A DNA stretch of 64,000 bases, taken from assembly GCF_051622035.1 (NCBI RefSeq), contig NC_135356.1, positions 22,473,839 through 22,537,838 on the forward strand, in the 5' to 3' direction. Made by a program: the position numbers and the translations under genes. Source of the stretch: Arctopsyche grandis. Taxonomy: Eukaryota; Arthropoda; Insecta; Trichoptera; Hydropsychidae. The notes below the pieces were generated by a model. The model did not search any database and was not told the origin of the DNA. It worked only from the letters and a program-made list of their open reading frames with translations. The first letter of the stretch is position 1. Each line of letters starts with the position of its first letter. This document shows, in pieces, positions 22,767 through 36,135 of the stretch.

Positions 22767-23006
22767 ATTTGAAATTGGCGAAAGTCCAATTTTCTTCGTT
22801 TCGACAAATATCTCGCAAAACATTTAAAATAATGTTTTGTGTTTAAAATTATTTAAAAATACTGGTGACCTGGCCTGCCTTTTATTCCGTTTTTCCGAGA
22901 TTCTGGACATATCGAATTAAAAGTGATAACAGTTTGTGAATTAAACCAAACGGAAAAAGCATTTTTGGAACTGAAAATTGAACTTTCAAATATAACGGCT
23001 CATATC
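22767..23006 (-). mobile_element. MITE, copy 1 (about 240 bp)
   Basis: Its reverse complement aligns over its length to 61490-61709, with shared TTCAATTTTCAGTTCCAAAAA-type, TGTTATCACTT and GATATGTCCAGAATCTCG blocks. The ends are inverted repeats built on ATATTTGAAA, and the right end CTTTCAAATATAACGGCTCA is identical in both copies. Non-coding, so moved in trans by an unknown transposase. Confidence 0.75.
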
Positions 23007-24140
23007 ATCATCATCAATTACAGTATTTAAGTTGAAATATTTAGTAAAGCAAGAATTTTTCGGTACTATTAATTCGCACCCTTGCAAAATATGTACATAC
23101 ATACAATTAAATTTTCAAATAATTTACTAGCTTTTGTATGAATGTGAGCGAATAAAAAACTTTAATATACGTATTTACATAAAATTAACAAATTTAAATA
23201 AAAGCTCGACACCATTACTTCAAGCACGAATATATTTAAAACAGTATGTGTTTAAATTATCAACAACAAAAAAACATATACATATATAACAGTTGTATAT
23301 ACATATAATGGGCATTAATAAAAAAGGCAAACTACTGATGCCGCCCCCATTTTTGGCAAAGTTGCTGAGCGCCCCCTGCGATCGTCCGTGAGCCTCGTTG
23401 GCCGGCACGACCCTGCACGCCCTCACACACCCCACACACACACGACCCACCATGAAAAGTGTGATAGTGTATTGGTCGCGTAATAATGCACGGTAAATAA
23501 AGTAAGGGCGGGCGCCCAGCTTACATGCAATTCACGGGAATTTGCGTGCCGCTTAATAATTTATACACGCCATGAAAAATTATACACCGCACACCTACTC
23601 GTATTTTAATTAACGTATTAAGTTTGATAAAGGCACACACACACACACATTTAAGTTGCAAATTTATTATATGCTATATAATACAGGGAGCGATGTGTGC
23701 CACGTTGCAAATCGATATCGTTGAATGTGCAATTAAGTGGCAATAATAAACAAATTCATTGTGAGCTGGTCAAATACTTTCAGTCGATCGGGTATTATAA
23801 ATTTATATGTAAAAAATGTCACTTGGGCACGAGCGATCTAATTTGTGTAATGGTCTATCAGATTGGTTGGATTCGCGCTAATGACTTGACTTGTCGGTAT
23901 GTGTGTAATTTTCATTTGGAATTTGTTCTTATCAGTCGCGTAGATAGGTTAATCAGTAAAGCGTTTTGATGTTGATTGAGCCTCATTAGTAGTATTGTAG
24001 GGAGTTGTACGATTATATCAGATGTATGTACATATGTATGAACATTTTTATTTTTGAATGATTTCAAATACAAAAAATGGGTATTGAATAGCACAATTTC
24101 AATTTAACAAGGCACGACAGGAAACTAAACATTTATTTTA
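23007..24140. other. Intron 1 segment, non-coding
   Basis: Mostly AT-rich, with a GC-richer patch at 23335-23460 and a CA run at 23634-23649. No exon recognised. Confidence 0.5.
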
Positions 24141-24215
24141 ATTTTATTTTACAAAATCAGTTAATCAAGCACACTCGTCTAACAGATTGCTCCAAAGCGA
24201 CGAGTGTGCTAAGAG
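24140..24215 (-). mobile_element. SINE 3'-end fragment with hairpin
   Basis: GCACACTCGTC and GACGAGTGTGC form a perfect 11-bp inverted repeat around a loop containing GATTGCTCCAAAGC. The same sequence occurs at 32620-32685 (reverse) and, in plus orientation, at the 3' end of the SINE copy at 52930-53005. An AAAATAAAAT-type tail lies at 24132-24155 when read on the minus strand. Confidence 0.65.
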
Positions 24216-24601
24216 GTAATAAGTAATAAGGTACATAAGAGGTGTAATAAGATTAGCTGACGTAAATACATACATACATAACTGAGCGAGTAAAAAGATT
24301 GGAATTGCAATGTAGCTAAAAAGAATGGATGAAAAGTGTTCAAATTGCACCCAAGAGAGTGTAAAAGGGTGCAAACAAGATAGGCGGGGTTGGGATCGTG
24401 AGTGTTGAATAGTGTTATTGATGATGATATATTTTTAGAAATATAATAGAAACTTTAAAGCTTTTCTTTGAAGACATGTGATTATGCTTCTACGTGCTAA
24501 AGATATATTGTTTCCGAATTCAATAAGACGAAGGATACAATACAATATAATCAAAACGAATCTGGCTCATCTTATGTATTTGCCTCTTCTTCTTGTTCCA
24601 C
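24216..24601. other. Intron 1 segment, non-coding
   Basis: AT-rich; nothing assigned. Confidence 0.4.
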
Positions 24602-24706
24602 AAATTTGATTTGTAAAATTACGAATTCGATTTGTAAAATGACAAATTTGATTTGTAAAACGACGAATTTGATTTGTAGAATGACGAATTTGAAATGTAA
24701 AAACTG
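24602..24706 (+). repeat. 21-bp minisatellite, five copies
   Basis: Unit approximately AATTTGATTTGTAAAACGAC with small changes. Because 21 is a multiple of three it stays open in one frame and reads as a seven-residue repeat (ICKxTNL), but nothing suggests a gene. Confidence 0.85.
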
Positions 24707-26315
24707 TAATATTATGTATAAATATACACAATTCAAACATCAAATGTACATAATTACTAGATTGCGCGCAAAAATTCTAGAAATACATACATATTTCCTA
24801 CACGATACAACCATAAACGTTAAACGGCATGTTAAAGGACATTTCAATATTGTATTGAGTATTAAATAGTAGTAGTTGAAAATCTATTGTATTTTCTGAG
24901 TGGCATGATTAAAGAACATTTTAATATGTACGCCCCAAGGTTTTATTAAGCCTTTATTAGTCATACAAAAGAAATTCTTCTAAGACAATAATGCCTGTCT
25001 GCAAATAGGTTTTGCACATCGTTTACTATTTAAAATTTATACTCCACGCTTATATACATACATTTATTTATTTGATTTATTTAAAAAAAAACGGAATAAT
25101 AATAAGTTTAAAAACTGTAGGTATACAAACCACAAAAAAATCACACGAATAATAAAAATAATGCAAGATTGTTTTTAATTTGTAAGAGTGCTTCTATTGA
25201 ACGTCTGCGGTATCATTGTGGTTTAAAATAAAGTTTTAGTTTGCGGTTGGAACTTGCGGTAGTAACCTATCTACCCATTTTCCGAGGAGGATTTTCAGCT
25301 CGTCGTAAGTTACGCTGTCGCAGCACGAAGGTGACGACGCCGCATTTTTATTGCCCGTCGGGTGGTTATGGCCGACTTATTTATGAGCGGAAAACCATCG
25401 GTCGCCGAGTGAGGTTTCTCTATAAAATTTATTATTGATGGAATAAAATAGAGGGCCCGTTTTCCCACCGTCTTGATTATGTCCGTCCCTAACGCATAAA
25501 GATCACGTGCCGGCCCTGGACTGCCGGGTTAAACGTTCCCGTTGAATAAAATAAGCGAGTCTTTCTTTCTCTCTCTCCTCGTCTATCTTTCATCTCCGTT
25601 TTCCTCTTTGTATACCACATATATGTAATACAACAGAGCTGATTTCAAAAAACAAAATGGTGCGTCAAATTATTCAACCGACCCTAATGCGAAAGTTCGG
25701 ACGGACCAAAGGGTACGAAAATATAACCCACATTTTATATTATACATACAGTCGCGCAAAATGTATTCAAAATATTTATATTTGAAATTTTCGTAGTTGT
25801 GATTCCTCAAATTTTGAATGATCTATTATATTCGAGCAATTGACCGTACAAAACCGTATATAGACTTTTCCGGACGGATTATGGTAGATGGAAATATGTT
25901 TCCTATTCAAAAAATATTTTGCTTTTCCCTCAAAAGGTGTTATCAAATAACCAACTGCGAAACATATTATATTTCTAATATGAAATATTTTTTATATTAA
26001 AATGAATATACATACATATGTACATATGTATAAACGTTCACTATTCAAATCCAAATGTTATATTAGGTACACCAAAGTTGATATATTAATACATGGTATC
26101 TTTACTTACAGCGTTAACATTCAGCATTCCAATATATGCTTAAAATCAAAGTTATAGTTTTTCTTTTAGTAGATGCTTTTATTTGAATTAAAGCCACTAT
26201 AATTATAGCAATAGTATCAGAGTAACAAAAAAATCACGATATTTACTTACAGGGAGCATGGGACTAAACAATCTTTACTAAGTTTTACCCCCTGAATTCG
26301 AATATGACAATAATA
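24707..26315. other. Intron 1 segment with one GC islet
   Basis: AT-rich apart from 25210-25560, a CpG-containing islet without a recognisable exon. Nothing else assigned. Confidence 0.45.
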
Positions 26316-26947
26316 TTGACATACAGGGCTTTTTTCTCGGCATTTTACATGTTTCAAATGAATATTATATATTATTATTATCCATGGCTATATCCTAGTG
26401 TATTCCTATTAGCACTTTTTTAAGCTATTAAATGGGATAATACACAATCCTCAGGTTCTTAATGAATGTAAGTTGTATGCACCTAGTAAATTCAGGGACC
26501 TGAGGAATCGTGATTTGTTTTCTCCTCCTGTGGCTCGCACAAACATGTTGGCAACGTCTCCAATATCTCGAGCAATATATCTGCTCAACTGGGTAGCTGG
26601 TGAAATTGACCTATTCTATGTAAACTGTACCAAACTGGTTGAGTGGTTGTTGAGCAACGCCAGCGGTTGATTTTATCAATTATAAATGTCAATGATTTTT
26701 CCATCAAGATATAACAGGTTGTTATTATTATGATTAAGGTTATTATTATTATGATGTTATGATTGTATGACTGACCACAGTGACGCGTTAGAGCTCTCTG
26801 CAATATCATTGCGGCTAATATTTCAAAAATAAAAAAATAATATGTATAATGTATAATATAATTTGAATATAATGTTTTCTAATAAAAAATCTTGACACTA
26901 AGTAAGTTCTGGCACATTTTTTTTCAAAAAAAAGCCCTGTTGACATA
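26316..26947. mobile_element. hAT-type non-autonomous element with 8-bp target-site duplication
   Basis: The element proper is 26324-26939. Its ends are the perfect 12-bp inverted repeat CAGGGCTTTTTT. It is flanked by an exact direct repeat TTGACATA at 26316-26323 and 26940-26947. An 8-bp duplication with CAGGG-type ends is the established signature of hAT-superfamily insertion. No hAT transposase remains; the interior is largely a LINE fragment. Confidence 0.9.
26395..26830 (+). pseudogene. Jockey/CR1-like LINE 3' fragment inside the hAT element
   Basis: Translation reads NPQVLNECKLYAPSKFRDL, then PPVARTNMLATSPISRAIYLLN. This matches the C-terminal region of the 56546-58681 frame (LEQLGLYVPNNYVRGRHHHL, then PAARTVLFRMAPIPRAIRLLN). 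It is followed by a degraded version of the same 3'-terminal hairpin region (CCACAGTGACGCGTTAGAG ... CATTGCGG). More diverged than the 19385 copy, and frameshifted upstream. Confidence 0.8.
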
Positions 26948-27089
26948 ATATTCAGATAAAAAGTCAATCCTTATAAACGTGTATAGTTAAAAAATGAACG
27001 AAATAAGCTCATGATATTACGGAAAAAAAATGTATATTTTTGAGTTTTAAAATGTGCTAGATAATTAATTATAAATATTTGTTTCAAAG

Positions 27090-27350
27090 CAATAAAAAAT
27101 CTGAATCATTAGAAAAAATATGTGACTATTTTTTTTAATACTCACTTTTGGCACGGCAATACTAGATTTTGAATTAAATACTGCAAAAGCCGAAAATCTG
27201 TAAAAACTTAATATTTTTTTTAAACACTCGCGTCTTTTAAACGAGAGCAAGCCAACGAAAATCATTGTCATGTTTGAATTTAGTGCGTCCCACTTAGTAC
27301 AGATTAATTAGTCTCCGCTCCGATATATTTACTTTATTTTTTGTTTGCTC
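27090..27350 (-). repeat. Unclassified interspersed repeat, copy 1
   Basis: The reverse complement aligns with 46715-46960. Shared blocks: GCTGAGCAA-CAAAAAAT, CGGAGYGGAGACTAATT, TCAAAATCTAGTATTGC, GTGCCAAAAGTGAGTA and TAATTAATTATCTAG. Likely a transposon remnant of unknown family. Confidence 0.7.
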
Positions 27351-30300
27351 AGCGTAATTGAAATCAAAATCAAAACAAATATATCGTAATAATATGATTC
27401 TGTTTTGATAAAAATTTTTTAGCTGAAATTAATATACATAAATAAAACGTTCATATTTATTTTTAACATTAACATGCTATTACTGATTCCCGAAACTGTA
27501 CACGTTGTAATATTTTTATACCGTCATTCATGGCTATTTTTATATACCGATTTGATTTAGAGAGCGAGTCTGATCCTTTTGAAGTACCAAACGTATTAAT
27601 AGTATAATAAAACATTTCATTTGACATTTTCTTTGTATAGACTTTTAGGGACGAATATTAAATTAGGCCGTCGATAAAAAAAATACACCCGCCTGAAACA
27701 TCTCCCGACAAAGAAATACGATATATCTGTGTATGTAAATATACATATACATTAATATATACGGAAATAATTTCATCTCATATTGAATTTATATACTTAT
27801 GTTCATATGTGTGTATATATATATACACATTGGTGTATTTTATCGTGCAAACGCACACATTCCGAATTATAACATCAAACGGAGTCATAAATCAACCGAA
27901 CGACGATTCATGACAAATCGCAAATCAGATAAACATGAAAGTACAAATCTACACATCAACCGATTTGATTGATCGTCTCTGTATGTGTGTATGCATATGT
28001 ATGTATATCGCTATTAAACGCATGGAGGGCGATTTCGCGTCAATGCGCCATGCAATGGTGTTCGGAAAGTTATGCAACCGTTTATTTCTCGAGCGTCGCA
28101 AATATCGATATAAGAGCTTTGAATGTGGTGAAGATTTTTATCACGATTAATTAAAAATGTAAAATAGCCCGCTGCATCTGAATATTTAAATAGATTGAGT
28201 TTTCTTGAAGAATATTATATACATATAGAATCACTTATTTCATGGTCGCCAATATTATCTTTTACATTTACTTTGCGAATTTAATCAATAAATTGTATTC
28301 ACTGAATGAAGTCATATATGTACATTTATAAGACTAAGAACATTTTTGGAAATATTTTGACTCAAACCTGCAGACTGACTATATGTCACTAAGCCAAATA
28401 AAAAAAAACATGCTCTATTCAACAATATTTGCATTTTTGCAACGAAAAAAATAGTCTTTGAATTATATTAATTTTCATTTGAACAAATATTTAAAGAGTA
28501 ACTCAGTAGCTAAAGCTTTGATATTTGAAATATATTTTTGATAAAGTTTGTTTCATAATTCATTTATTTTGTTTTGTAACATATTTATTGTAATCATTGG
28601 AACTGACAATAGTTTCACTTATATCGATTATTTACGTGATATCCTACAATTTTCGATACATTTTTAGGAGCATTTCGATTATGCATTAGGAGTATGCGGA
28701 TTAACTGTAGGCTTATTTATTTATGTTACGAAGCCTGTTCTAAAAGATGATATAAGTATCATTGCCATCTGATATATGATCTCGGATTTATGGTAATATT
28801 AAAGACGATGCGTATTTGTATTATATTATATAACCTAAACGCTAACCAATGGACGAATGTAGTTGCATATAAAAGTTCGTTCGATTTTAAAAAAATATTT
28901 GAATGAATTTTGAATTCAGTAAGTTGTCTGAAAAACGGTTACCGGTAATTGAAAAAATTCGATTTGTTTTCGACACGCCATTCGTTCTATCTCTGGATTA
29001 TACATATTCAGGTGTCTGTCAAATTTCGACACACGCCTATTACACTGTCGTATGCATGTTCACGTCGAAACATCGAAGAGAATACTATGGCACGCTCGGG
29101 AAAACCACCGTAAATAGGTGGTATAACTCCGATATACACCAAGCCGATAGATATTTTCCGATAAAAGCCAGTTGAATTATGCATGAAAAGCTTTTCCGAC
29201 CCGAGGGGTTGAGGGAAACGCTAGGGAAAATGGTCGGGAAAATGCACTGAAGGTATTTAGCACGATCGCTCCGACGTATGTACATCGACAGCGATTAACT
29301 CTTTCCCATCTGAATTGAAAAGTCGGCCGGATTTTCCTACTATTTTCCTTTTTTTTATCTATTTCCGTAGATATACACTGCGATGCGGCGGATGAATAGA
29401 CGAGGAGGTGTCTCTTTATTTAGCGCGAAACGTAGAGTTACGACATTGAAAGTCTACGTGCCCATTTAGAGGGATCTTGTGTTGATGCCGGTTTACTTTT
29501 TGTTTTATAAATAGATTTTCTGTTGGATTCTTTTCTTTTTCGTCATAAAATACGGTAGTAAAAACTTGTGCAGATCTTTAAAGGAAGGATGGCGGAATTC
29601 TGCACCGCCGTCAGCTTGTCAAAGTTTGCAAAAATTATGTACCAATTTTTATTTTCATCAAAACTATACAAAAATGTTCCTCGAACAAAAATGTATAACT
29701 TCATTTCGTTTGTAAATAAAAATGTAAATAATTAAAGTAGAAAAAATAAATTTCACTCATTTTGAACTGTCTAGTAATGACAAATTTTCTCTAATGAGCC
29801 TCTAGACTTACATTCTAATTCCTGTTATTAATTAATTAATTGTCACATTTGGTATTGAGATAAGGCGCAAACAAACATGTAATTAGCTCGTTGTGTATGA
29901 ACAAGCAAACATTATATGTAATTATGGGGGATAATTCCGTTTGTTTTTATATATAAAAAAATGTAGGTGTAAAAATCGATTAAATTTACACTGCAATCAC
30001 TTACACACAAATGTGTAATATATCAATTTTATAATGTAATACAAAACCGTCACAACTTTATAAAACAAAATGAAATTATGAAATTTTTCTGGTAAATAAA
30101 TTAATTTTGATTCCATGACATTATTACGAGACGACAAAAAATCATTCATCCATCAAAAATTATACACAATTTTATATTTATATTAAATTAACGCTACTGG
30201 GACTTTCAAATTTCAATTATGCTCATTTATTCATTTCAGTTGCTAAAATTCACAATCTAAAGCGGGTATATGTAGTTATTTGCAAAAGTTAACACAATAA

Positions 30301-32599
30301 ATAGTCTTGGAAAAATAACGTCATGGATTATTAACCAAGTTTTCACCTCACAAAGGTACATAATAAAAATTATATATAGCTGGTTTTAAATGTAAAAGTA
30401 AACTGTATTAATGACCAATCTTTTATAGTGAGTAAATTTACGGAGACTTTTATATATGGAATAAAACACACTTCTCTTACTAGTGATATAAAATATGTAC
30501 GCCGTCGTACGATAAACAGCGTAATTTGTTTTCAAATTCAAATCTTTAACTTTGATTAGACGGCTCAAAAGTCCACGAAACAAATTGGCCCATCATACAT
30601 GTACATACATATACATATACGTTCGTATATATTGTTACGACCCTTTTCCGGCGAAATTTCATCGCATTTCCAATTTCGAGAATCCGCTTTTGTATTTTCT
30701 TTATCCTCTCCCTCTCTCTGCCTTTCCGGTATTGCACCTTTTCGATTCGATTTTGCGAGGGTACGAATCTCCACCTACGTATACATCGAACGTATCGGTC
30801 GCCAGTCAAATGCTCACAAATTCTTTACTTTTTTTTTGCCACGTGAAAATATATTTTCCTGGAGAAAATGGAGGCGAGAAGATTTAATCGAGACGAGCTT
30901 TCTCCCCTTAAAGCTCTAAAGGGGCGTCTTTAAAAAATTCACTTGAAAAGTCTCGAACGCTTTTCAAACCATCCCCACGCACTCGAACGATCGCACCCTC
31001 GGGTTACTCTCAAGTACCGCAACGGCGAAGAACAAGCAATACTCGAAAAATATTATGGCATCCGATAAAGGAAAAAAGCTTCGAGGATTTTCCAAGCAAG
31101 CCTCACTCACCCCTTTCCCAAGTTCGACAATAACAATTTGAGTAATTAATATGCTTGCACAAGATTTATCACAATATTTCGGTGCCCCCGATCGGCCTAT
31201 ATTGCATACGAACACGCCACACACACACTCCATACGCGCGCATTAAATTAACCCTTTAAATGCCCCGCCTCGGTAATACCGATTTGCAAGGTTAATTAGG
31301 TAATAGAGAATGAAATTATGCGCTTAGTTTTCAAAAGGAAATAATTTGCGTTAAATTTTAACGGCCAGTTTGTGCTATGGCGTATTTTAAATCGAGCGTT
31401 GCGGCTTTGCCTTGTGATGGAAATTTTTATAGTGTATGACTTAAAAGAAACTTGATGATATCGCTTTTTCATTTACATGATTTTAATGTTCAATTTTAAG
31501 ACGTATTCAAATAGTTTAATGTACATAAGTTCTGATTCTTGATTAATTTATGTTTTAACCAAGCAAACATTACTCGTATAACTCTTACTGTATATATATA
31601 TATATACATATGTATTTGTAAAAGGCCTTTTCAAAGAGTCAATTTTACTGTCGTTTCAAAATTTGCGTTCACAAACAACAAATTAAATTATATCATGCTT
31701 TAATAATAAGTACAAAGATATAAAAATAGCCGTTTAGAAGCATATTCTTCAATTGTGTCGTAAATGGGATAGTGAATTAATACTTAATGCGTGCTAACTA
31801 TTGATAGGTTGAGTTTTTTTATTAAAATTTGTAACATTTGTTGCCTCACAATGCAACTTTTTAAGGAAACTGTTACTAAGTGGGTTCCCAAAGTCGTTTC
31901 CAATGGTAAGAAAATTTTTTTTTTCAAAAAAATAAGTTTCGTAGAATTTCAACTAAAGAAACCTTGTCAAAGGTGAAAATAAGTCTAGACTGAACTATTA
32001 AATATAATATTTAACTTAATAATTCAAGGATTAAATTGTGATACGTTAATAAAGCCGACATTTTAGCAATTAATTATAATTATAATACCTTTTTGGCAGT
32101 TCGAAAACTCCCTATAAATTTGAAATACCTTTCTAATAATAACGTTCTTATAATAAAGTGAATTTTAGAATTGATGAAGGCATCATTTTGAAAGGAATCT
32201 AATTTTATCAAATTAATAATTCCAACAGATTCGATGACGTGTTCGAACAGACAAAAGCTAAAATAGAAATTTAATTAAAATTCACATATGATTGAAACAT
32301 TCCAATTGGAGCGAAAATTAATATGAAGGATGATATGAATATAACACTTTTTGAAGCTAATGTGAATTCGAAATCCGACAAGAACTGACAATTTATCCAA
32401 TTATCTCGATGTAAGTCTAACTTTAGTACTGTGACGGTTCCAATCTAAAATTGACTACTTGCTCATTACTCTCACGAATTCAGCTCTTGGCTTTATACTG
32501 TTGATGAATATTATATGACAGCGGTTTGATTATAATTTGGATACATTGCTTTAAATAACATGATATGTATCGTAATATATGTATGTACACATTTAGCTA
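27351..32599. other. Intron 1 segment with several GC islets
   Basis: Largely AT-rich. GC-richer islets lie at 28020-28120, 28920-29480 (with AGCTTTTCCG at 29189-29198 and several GGGAAAAT motifs) and 30640-31260. A short (TA)n run is near 31590. No transposon with clear borders and no host exon was recognised in this stretch. Confidence 0.45.
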
Positions 32600-32690
32600 G
32601 CAAACTAGTAAAGCCAACTGATCAATCAATCATGCACACTCGTATTAACAGACTGCTCCAAAGCGGCAAGTGTGATATACAGATTAATTA
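32600..32690 (-). mobile_element. SINE 3'-end fragment with hairpin
   Basis: GCACACTCGT ... AACAGACTGCTCCAAAGCGG ... AAGTGTGAT matches the hairpin at 24166-24206 with decayed pairing. Confidence 0.55.
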
Positions 32691-32894
32691 TTAATTATAT
32701 GTTTAAATTAAACACTACTTCTATGGTTGAACACTGTACAGAAGTATTGTAAGTATTATACAAGCAAATACAAACAACGACTAATATCCACAAAGACATA
32801 TTTGGAAAAATTGCAGCATTTATACAAATCGGTAATAATGTGAAACGTAAAGGAGGTTTGTAAAAAATCGAGATGCTGAATAACTTTAATTTTT

Positions 32895-33080
32895 GACAGG
32901 GATGCCAATATGTTGGAACCGTTTCAATAAAATCAAATAAATTGGCAAACTCTCATATGAAACGATTGGCTTTGGAGTCACGTACACAAAGTCTGAATAG
33001 TAACACACAGCAGGGATAGAACCCGTGACCACATAATTGAAAGCATTATATGCTAACCATTAATCTGTGCTGCTGGTTAG
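32895..33080 (-). mobile_element. tRNA-derived SINE, copy E
   Basis: On the minus strand the head (CAGCAGCACAGATTAATGG, then a B box as CGGGTTCTATCCC) and the body (GTGACTCCAAAGCCAATCG, GAGTTTGCCAATTTATTTGA, GAAACGGTTCCAACA) match copies A-C. The A box is decayed. Confidence 0.8.
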
Positions 33081-36018
33081 TAAAAGTAAAATAGTAAAAT
33101 GTTTAACTATCGTTTTGAAACGTACAAGCAATGCATTAAGTGGTGTAATTGTCGAATTGATACAGCTGGAAAAGCGTTCGACTTCATTTTCAATAAAAGC
33201 CGCTTATGTATATTCGATAAACAAAAACGCAAGCCGCGCTGAACCGGGCGAATCAAATAGCTACCATTTAAAAATAAACACAAACAATCAAATATTGAAT
33301 TTTGTCGTCGCGTTTGGTATTTGTGCGGAAAACTACCCGAGTCGATTGCCGTGATTTTTCCGTCGCGTGTCACTAATGCGTCCTCGATGGCATGTTTTTC
33401 CGAAAGTCGTGTTTTCAAACGTCCTCGCTAAGTGCGAAGGTTTTTATGTCAGCCATTTTCATTTCTTTTCTTTTTTTACTGTACTTTTCACCTTTGCATA
33501 TAAATACATTTCCTTTTGAAAATTCGTCGAATGCGACTTTTTTTCAGGAGCTTTTCCGAACGCTTCGGATCTAGCGTTCACCTAAATAAACAAACTTGAA
33601 CTGTTTCGAAAGTTTTTCCTACGTTATTGAAGAAAAATAGCTTTTCGACACGCTAAAACCATCTCCACTATAGTAAATGCACCAAATAATCAACATTTAA
33701 AACCATACTAGGTTTGAAAGAAATTCATGTTAATTACTTGTCTATGTCTGGTTAATATATTTTATTAGATAAACTTTCAGACCTTTTATATGAATCCAAA
33801 AAACAAAAAGTATTTTTATGAGGGAAAATTTTATTTTGATCTGGATACAACAAATAGTTTCATTTTTATTTATCTCTTTTTAACATATTTTTTTTCCTGA
33901 CTACACAACTACTAAATATTATTATTTGCTTCTCGCTTAGTTGCAATATGCATACATATGTATGTATATCAAAAACTGTTACAATAAATGTTTGCCGGTT
34001 AAATCAAACAGTTTTATTCAAACAATACATAGGTGGAAGCTATTTTTTCGCCGTTTTTATTGTATAACTTTTATCCAGCGTTTTCAGTTTTATTTTAACA
34101 GTTACGATTTTAAATGTTCCATTCAAATATTTGTTTGAAACAGTACTGCAATAAACATTGTCTGTGACTAAAAGTAGATTTACGAGATTGTTTGTTTTTC
34201 TTCTGCCTACTTTTATACGATCGCAATATTGAATCAATATCGGTATGAGAACATTGATCACATTCGACGAAACGCGCAGTATTAAATCCTCATTTTCTTT
34301 TAAAGTGGACTTTTCGGTTTTTGGAATCAGACGATTCAATTTCGTCAAATGCGCAGAGGCGGAGGAAATCAAATACGACCAGGAAATGAATCTGGGCGAC
34401 CGCGTTATCCAAAATAGAAGCATCTCGCTCACTGGCACAGCGAGACTAGCTATTTTCCTTTTAAAACGAATGCCGTTATTTATTTTGATATTTTAATATA
34501 GCTAGATGGAGTTGGCGTTCTAGAAGTTTTCCCAAAGTCCACGGCGCACTCGCTACAGCTGAGGGATGAGGGACGGTAATAACGTTTCGAAACGGCAAAA
34601 ACTTGTTCACAATTCGACAGAAGGGGGTTTCAGGAGAGCGAGGGGTGGTGGGAACTGGGCAAAAGGGGGTGGCAGGGTGGGTTAAATCGTGACCGAACAC
34701 AATAAAGCGTACCGAGTTACGACCGCAAACTTTTTTCATATACACAGAACAACAACAATAATAATATACGCGAAATCGCCGAGCAAAAAGCGACCCTCGT
34801 AACCGACCCTTGCTGAAAATTTCCCCCGACCCTGGCGAATAATATCGAATCGGCAATGCGAAAAGGCTGCATCGCGTCGCACCCTCTTGCGGATATTTGT
34901 ATGTATGTACATATGTAAAATATGTATCATGCATACATACATACATATATAGATCTCTCTCCTACGCTTTAAAGCAGGCCTTTGGCCTAATTGGCAATAT
35001 GTACTCACTTTGACTTGGTTAACGGATTGCATAAATGCATCAACGCTGGTACGAGCTGCCAAGGACTATTTACCGTTGAGCTGAATATCGGATCATGATA
35101 TCGGAGCTGAATTTCGAGGGAAATATTTCGTGATGGTAAATTTTGTTAAGCCCCAATTAGTAACGATTTTCAGATTTTCTTTGATATGACAGAAAAATTC
35201 GAAAAGCATTAAATAAAAATATTTTTAGTGCAGTTTTATATTTACAGTATGGCCTATTTTTTTAATATGGATTTCATCTTTTCAAAAGAAATGCATATTT
35301 TATATTGACTTGGCTTCTTTTTGTAGACTAGCCACGTTAAATTTTAGATACATATATATTATATTGTACGTTAAAACTACTTAAATGTAGTTTTTAAGGA
35401 ATATTCTTATTGCCGTCTACAACGAATTGAACCTGAATATGATATTCAAATGAAAATTTGTATGAAAAATATCAAAAATAACGCAAGTTACAAATTTATA
35501 GTTATTAAAACTTGATACGCGAATGATATTCCGAAAAGTAGACAATATTATCAAAAATATACGGATTCTAATTTAATATTTCAGATTGTATGAAAGTGGT
35601 TCATGTTACGAGTGTCGAAATTATATTTATACATGGTTAAATTAAATCAGTTGCTTCCTGAATAATCTGAATTCTCCAAAATTTAATTATGGACAACGTT
35701 CAGTATAACATTTCATGAGTATATCAAATATTTATGCCATACATTTCATGAGCCTAATATAAATTATCAACACGTTTCCGAGTCTGAATATAATTAATTA
35801 ACATCGTATTTGACATTCGTTTGAACTATTTACACGGTAAAATTAATTCTATCGAAATGTTGTGATGTTGATTTCGAATTCCAAAATGTGCTAATTCTGA
35901 ATTCGATATATATAAATATATACATAATTGCACTTTTGTCGGACTTCCCGATTAATCATGCTCGTCAACTATGTACTATTGAGGCTGATATCATGATGAC
36001 CTCTTTCCTTCAGTATTC
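33081..36018. other. Intron 1 segment, non-coding
   Basis: GC-richer islets at 33150-33560 (AGCTTTTCCG at 33549, AGCTTTTCGA at 33639) and 34500-34900 within AT-rich sequence. No recognised exon. Confidence 0.45.
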
Positions 36019-36135
36019 ACGCGAACCATTGTGGGTTGGTTTCTAAGGGTTCTTAATTTATCTGTAGACAAATCGGCAAACACGTATCTGGCATTTTGAC
36101 TATCGTCGTGGATTCCCAGAGACCAGCAACATGTC
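36019..36135 (+). repeat. Unclassified dispersed repeat, copy 2
   Basis: Matches 21330-21435 through TCTGTAGACAAATCGGCAAA, the following TATCGTCGTGG, and CAGAGACCAGCAAC. Confidence 0.5.

Noticed and set aside
34040..34946. Overlapping minus-strand frames of 132 and 156 codons
   Set aside because: No recognisable motifs, low-complexity stretches, and competing frames on the plus strand.
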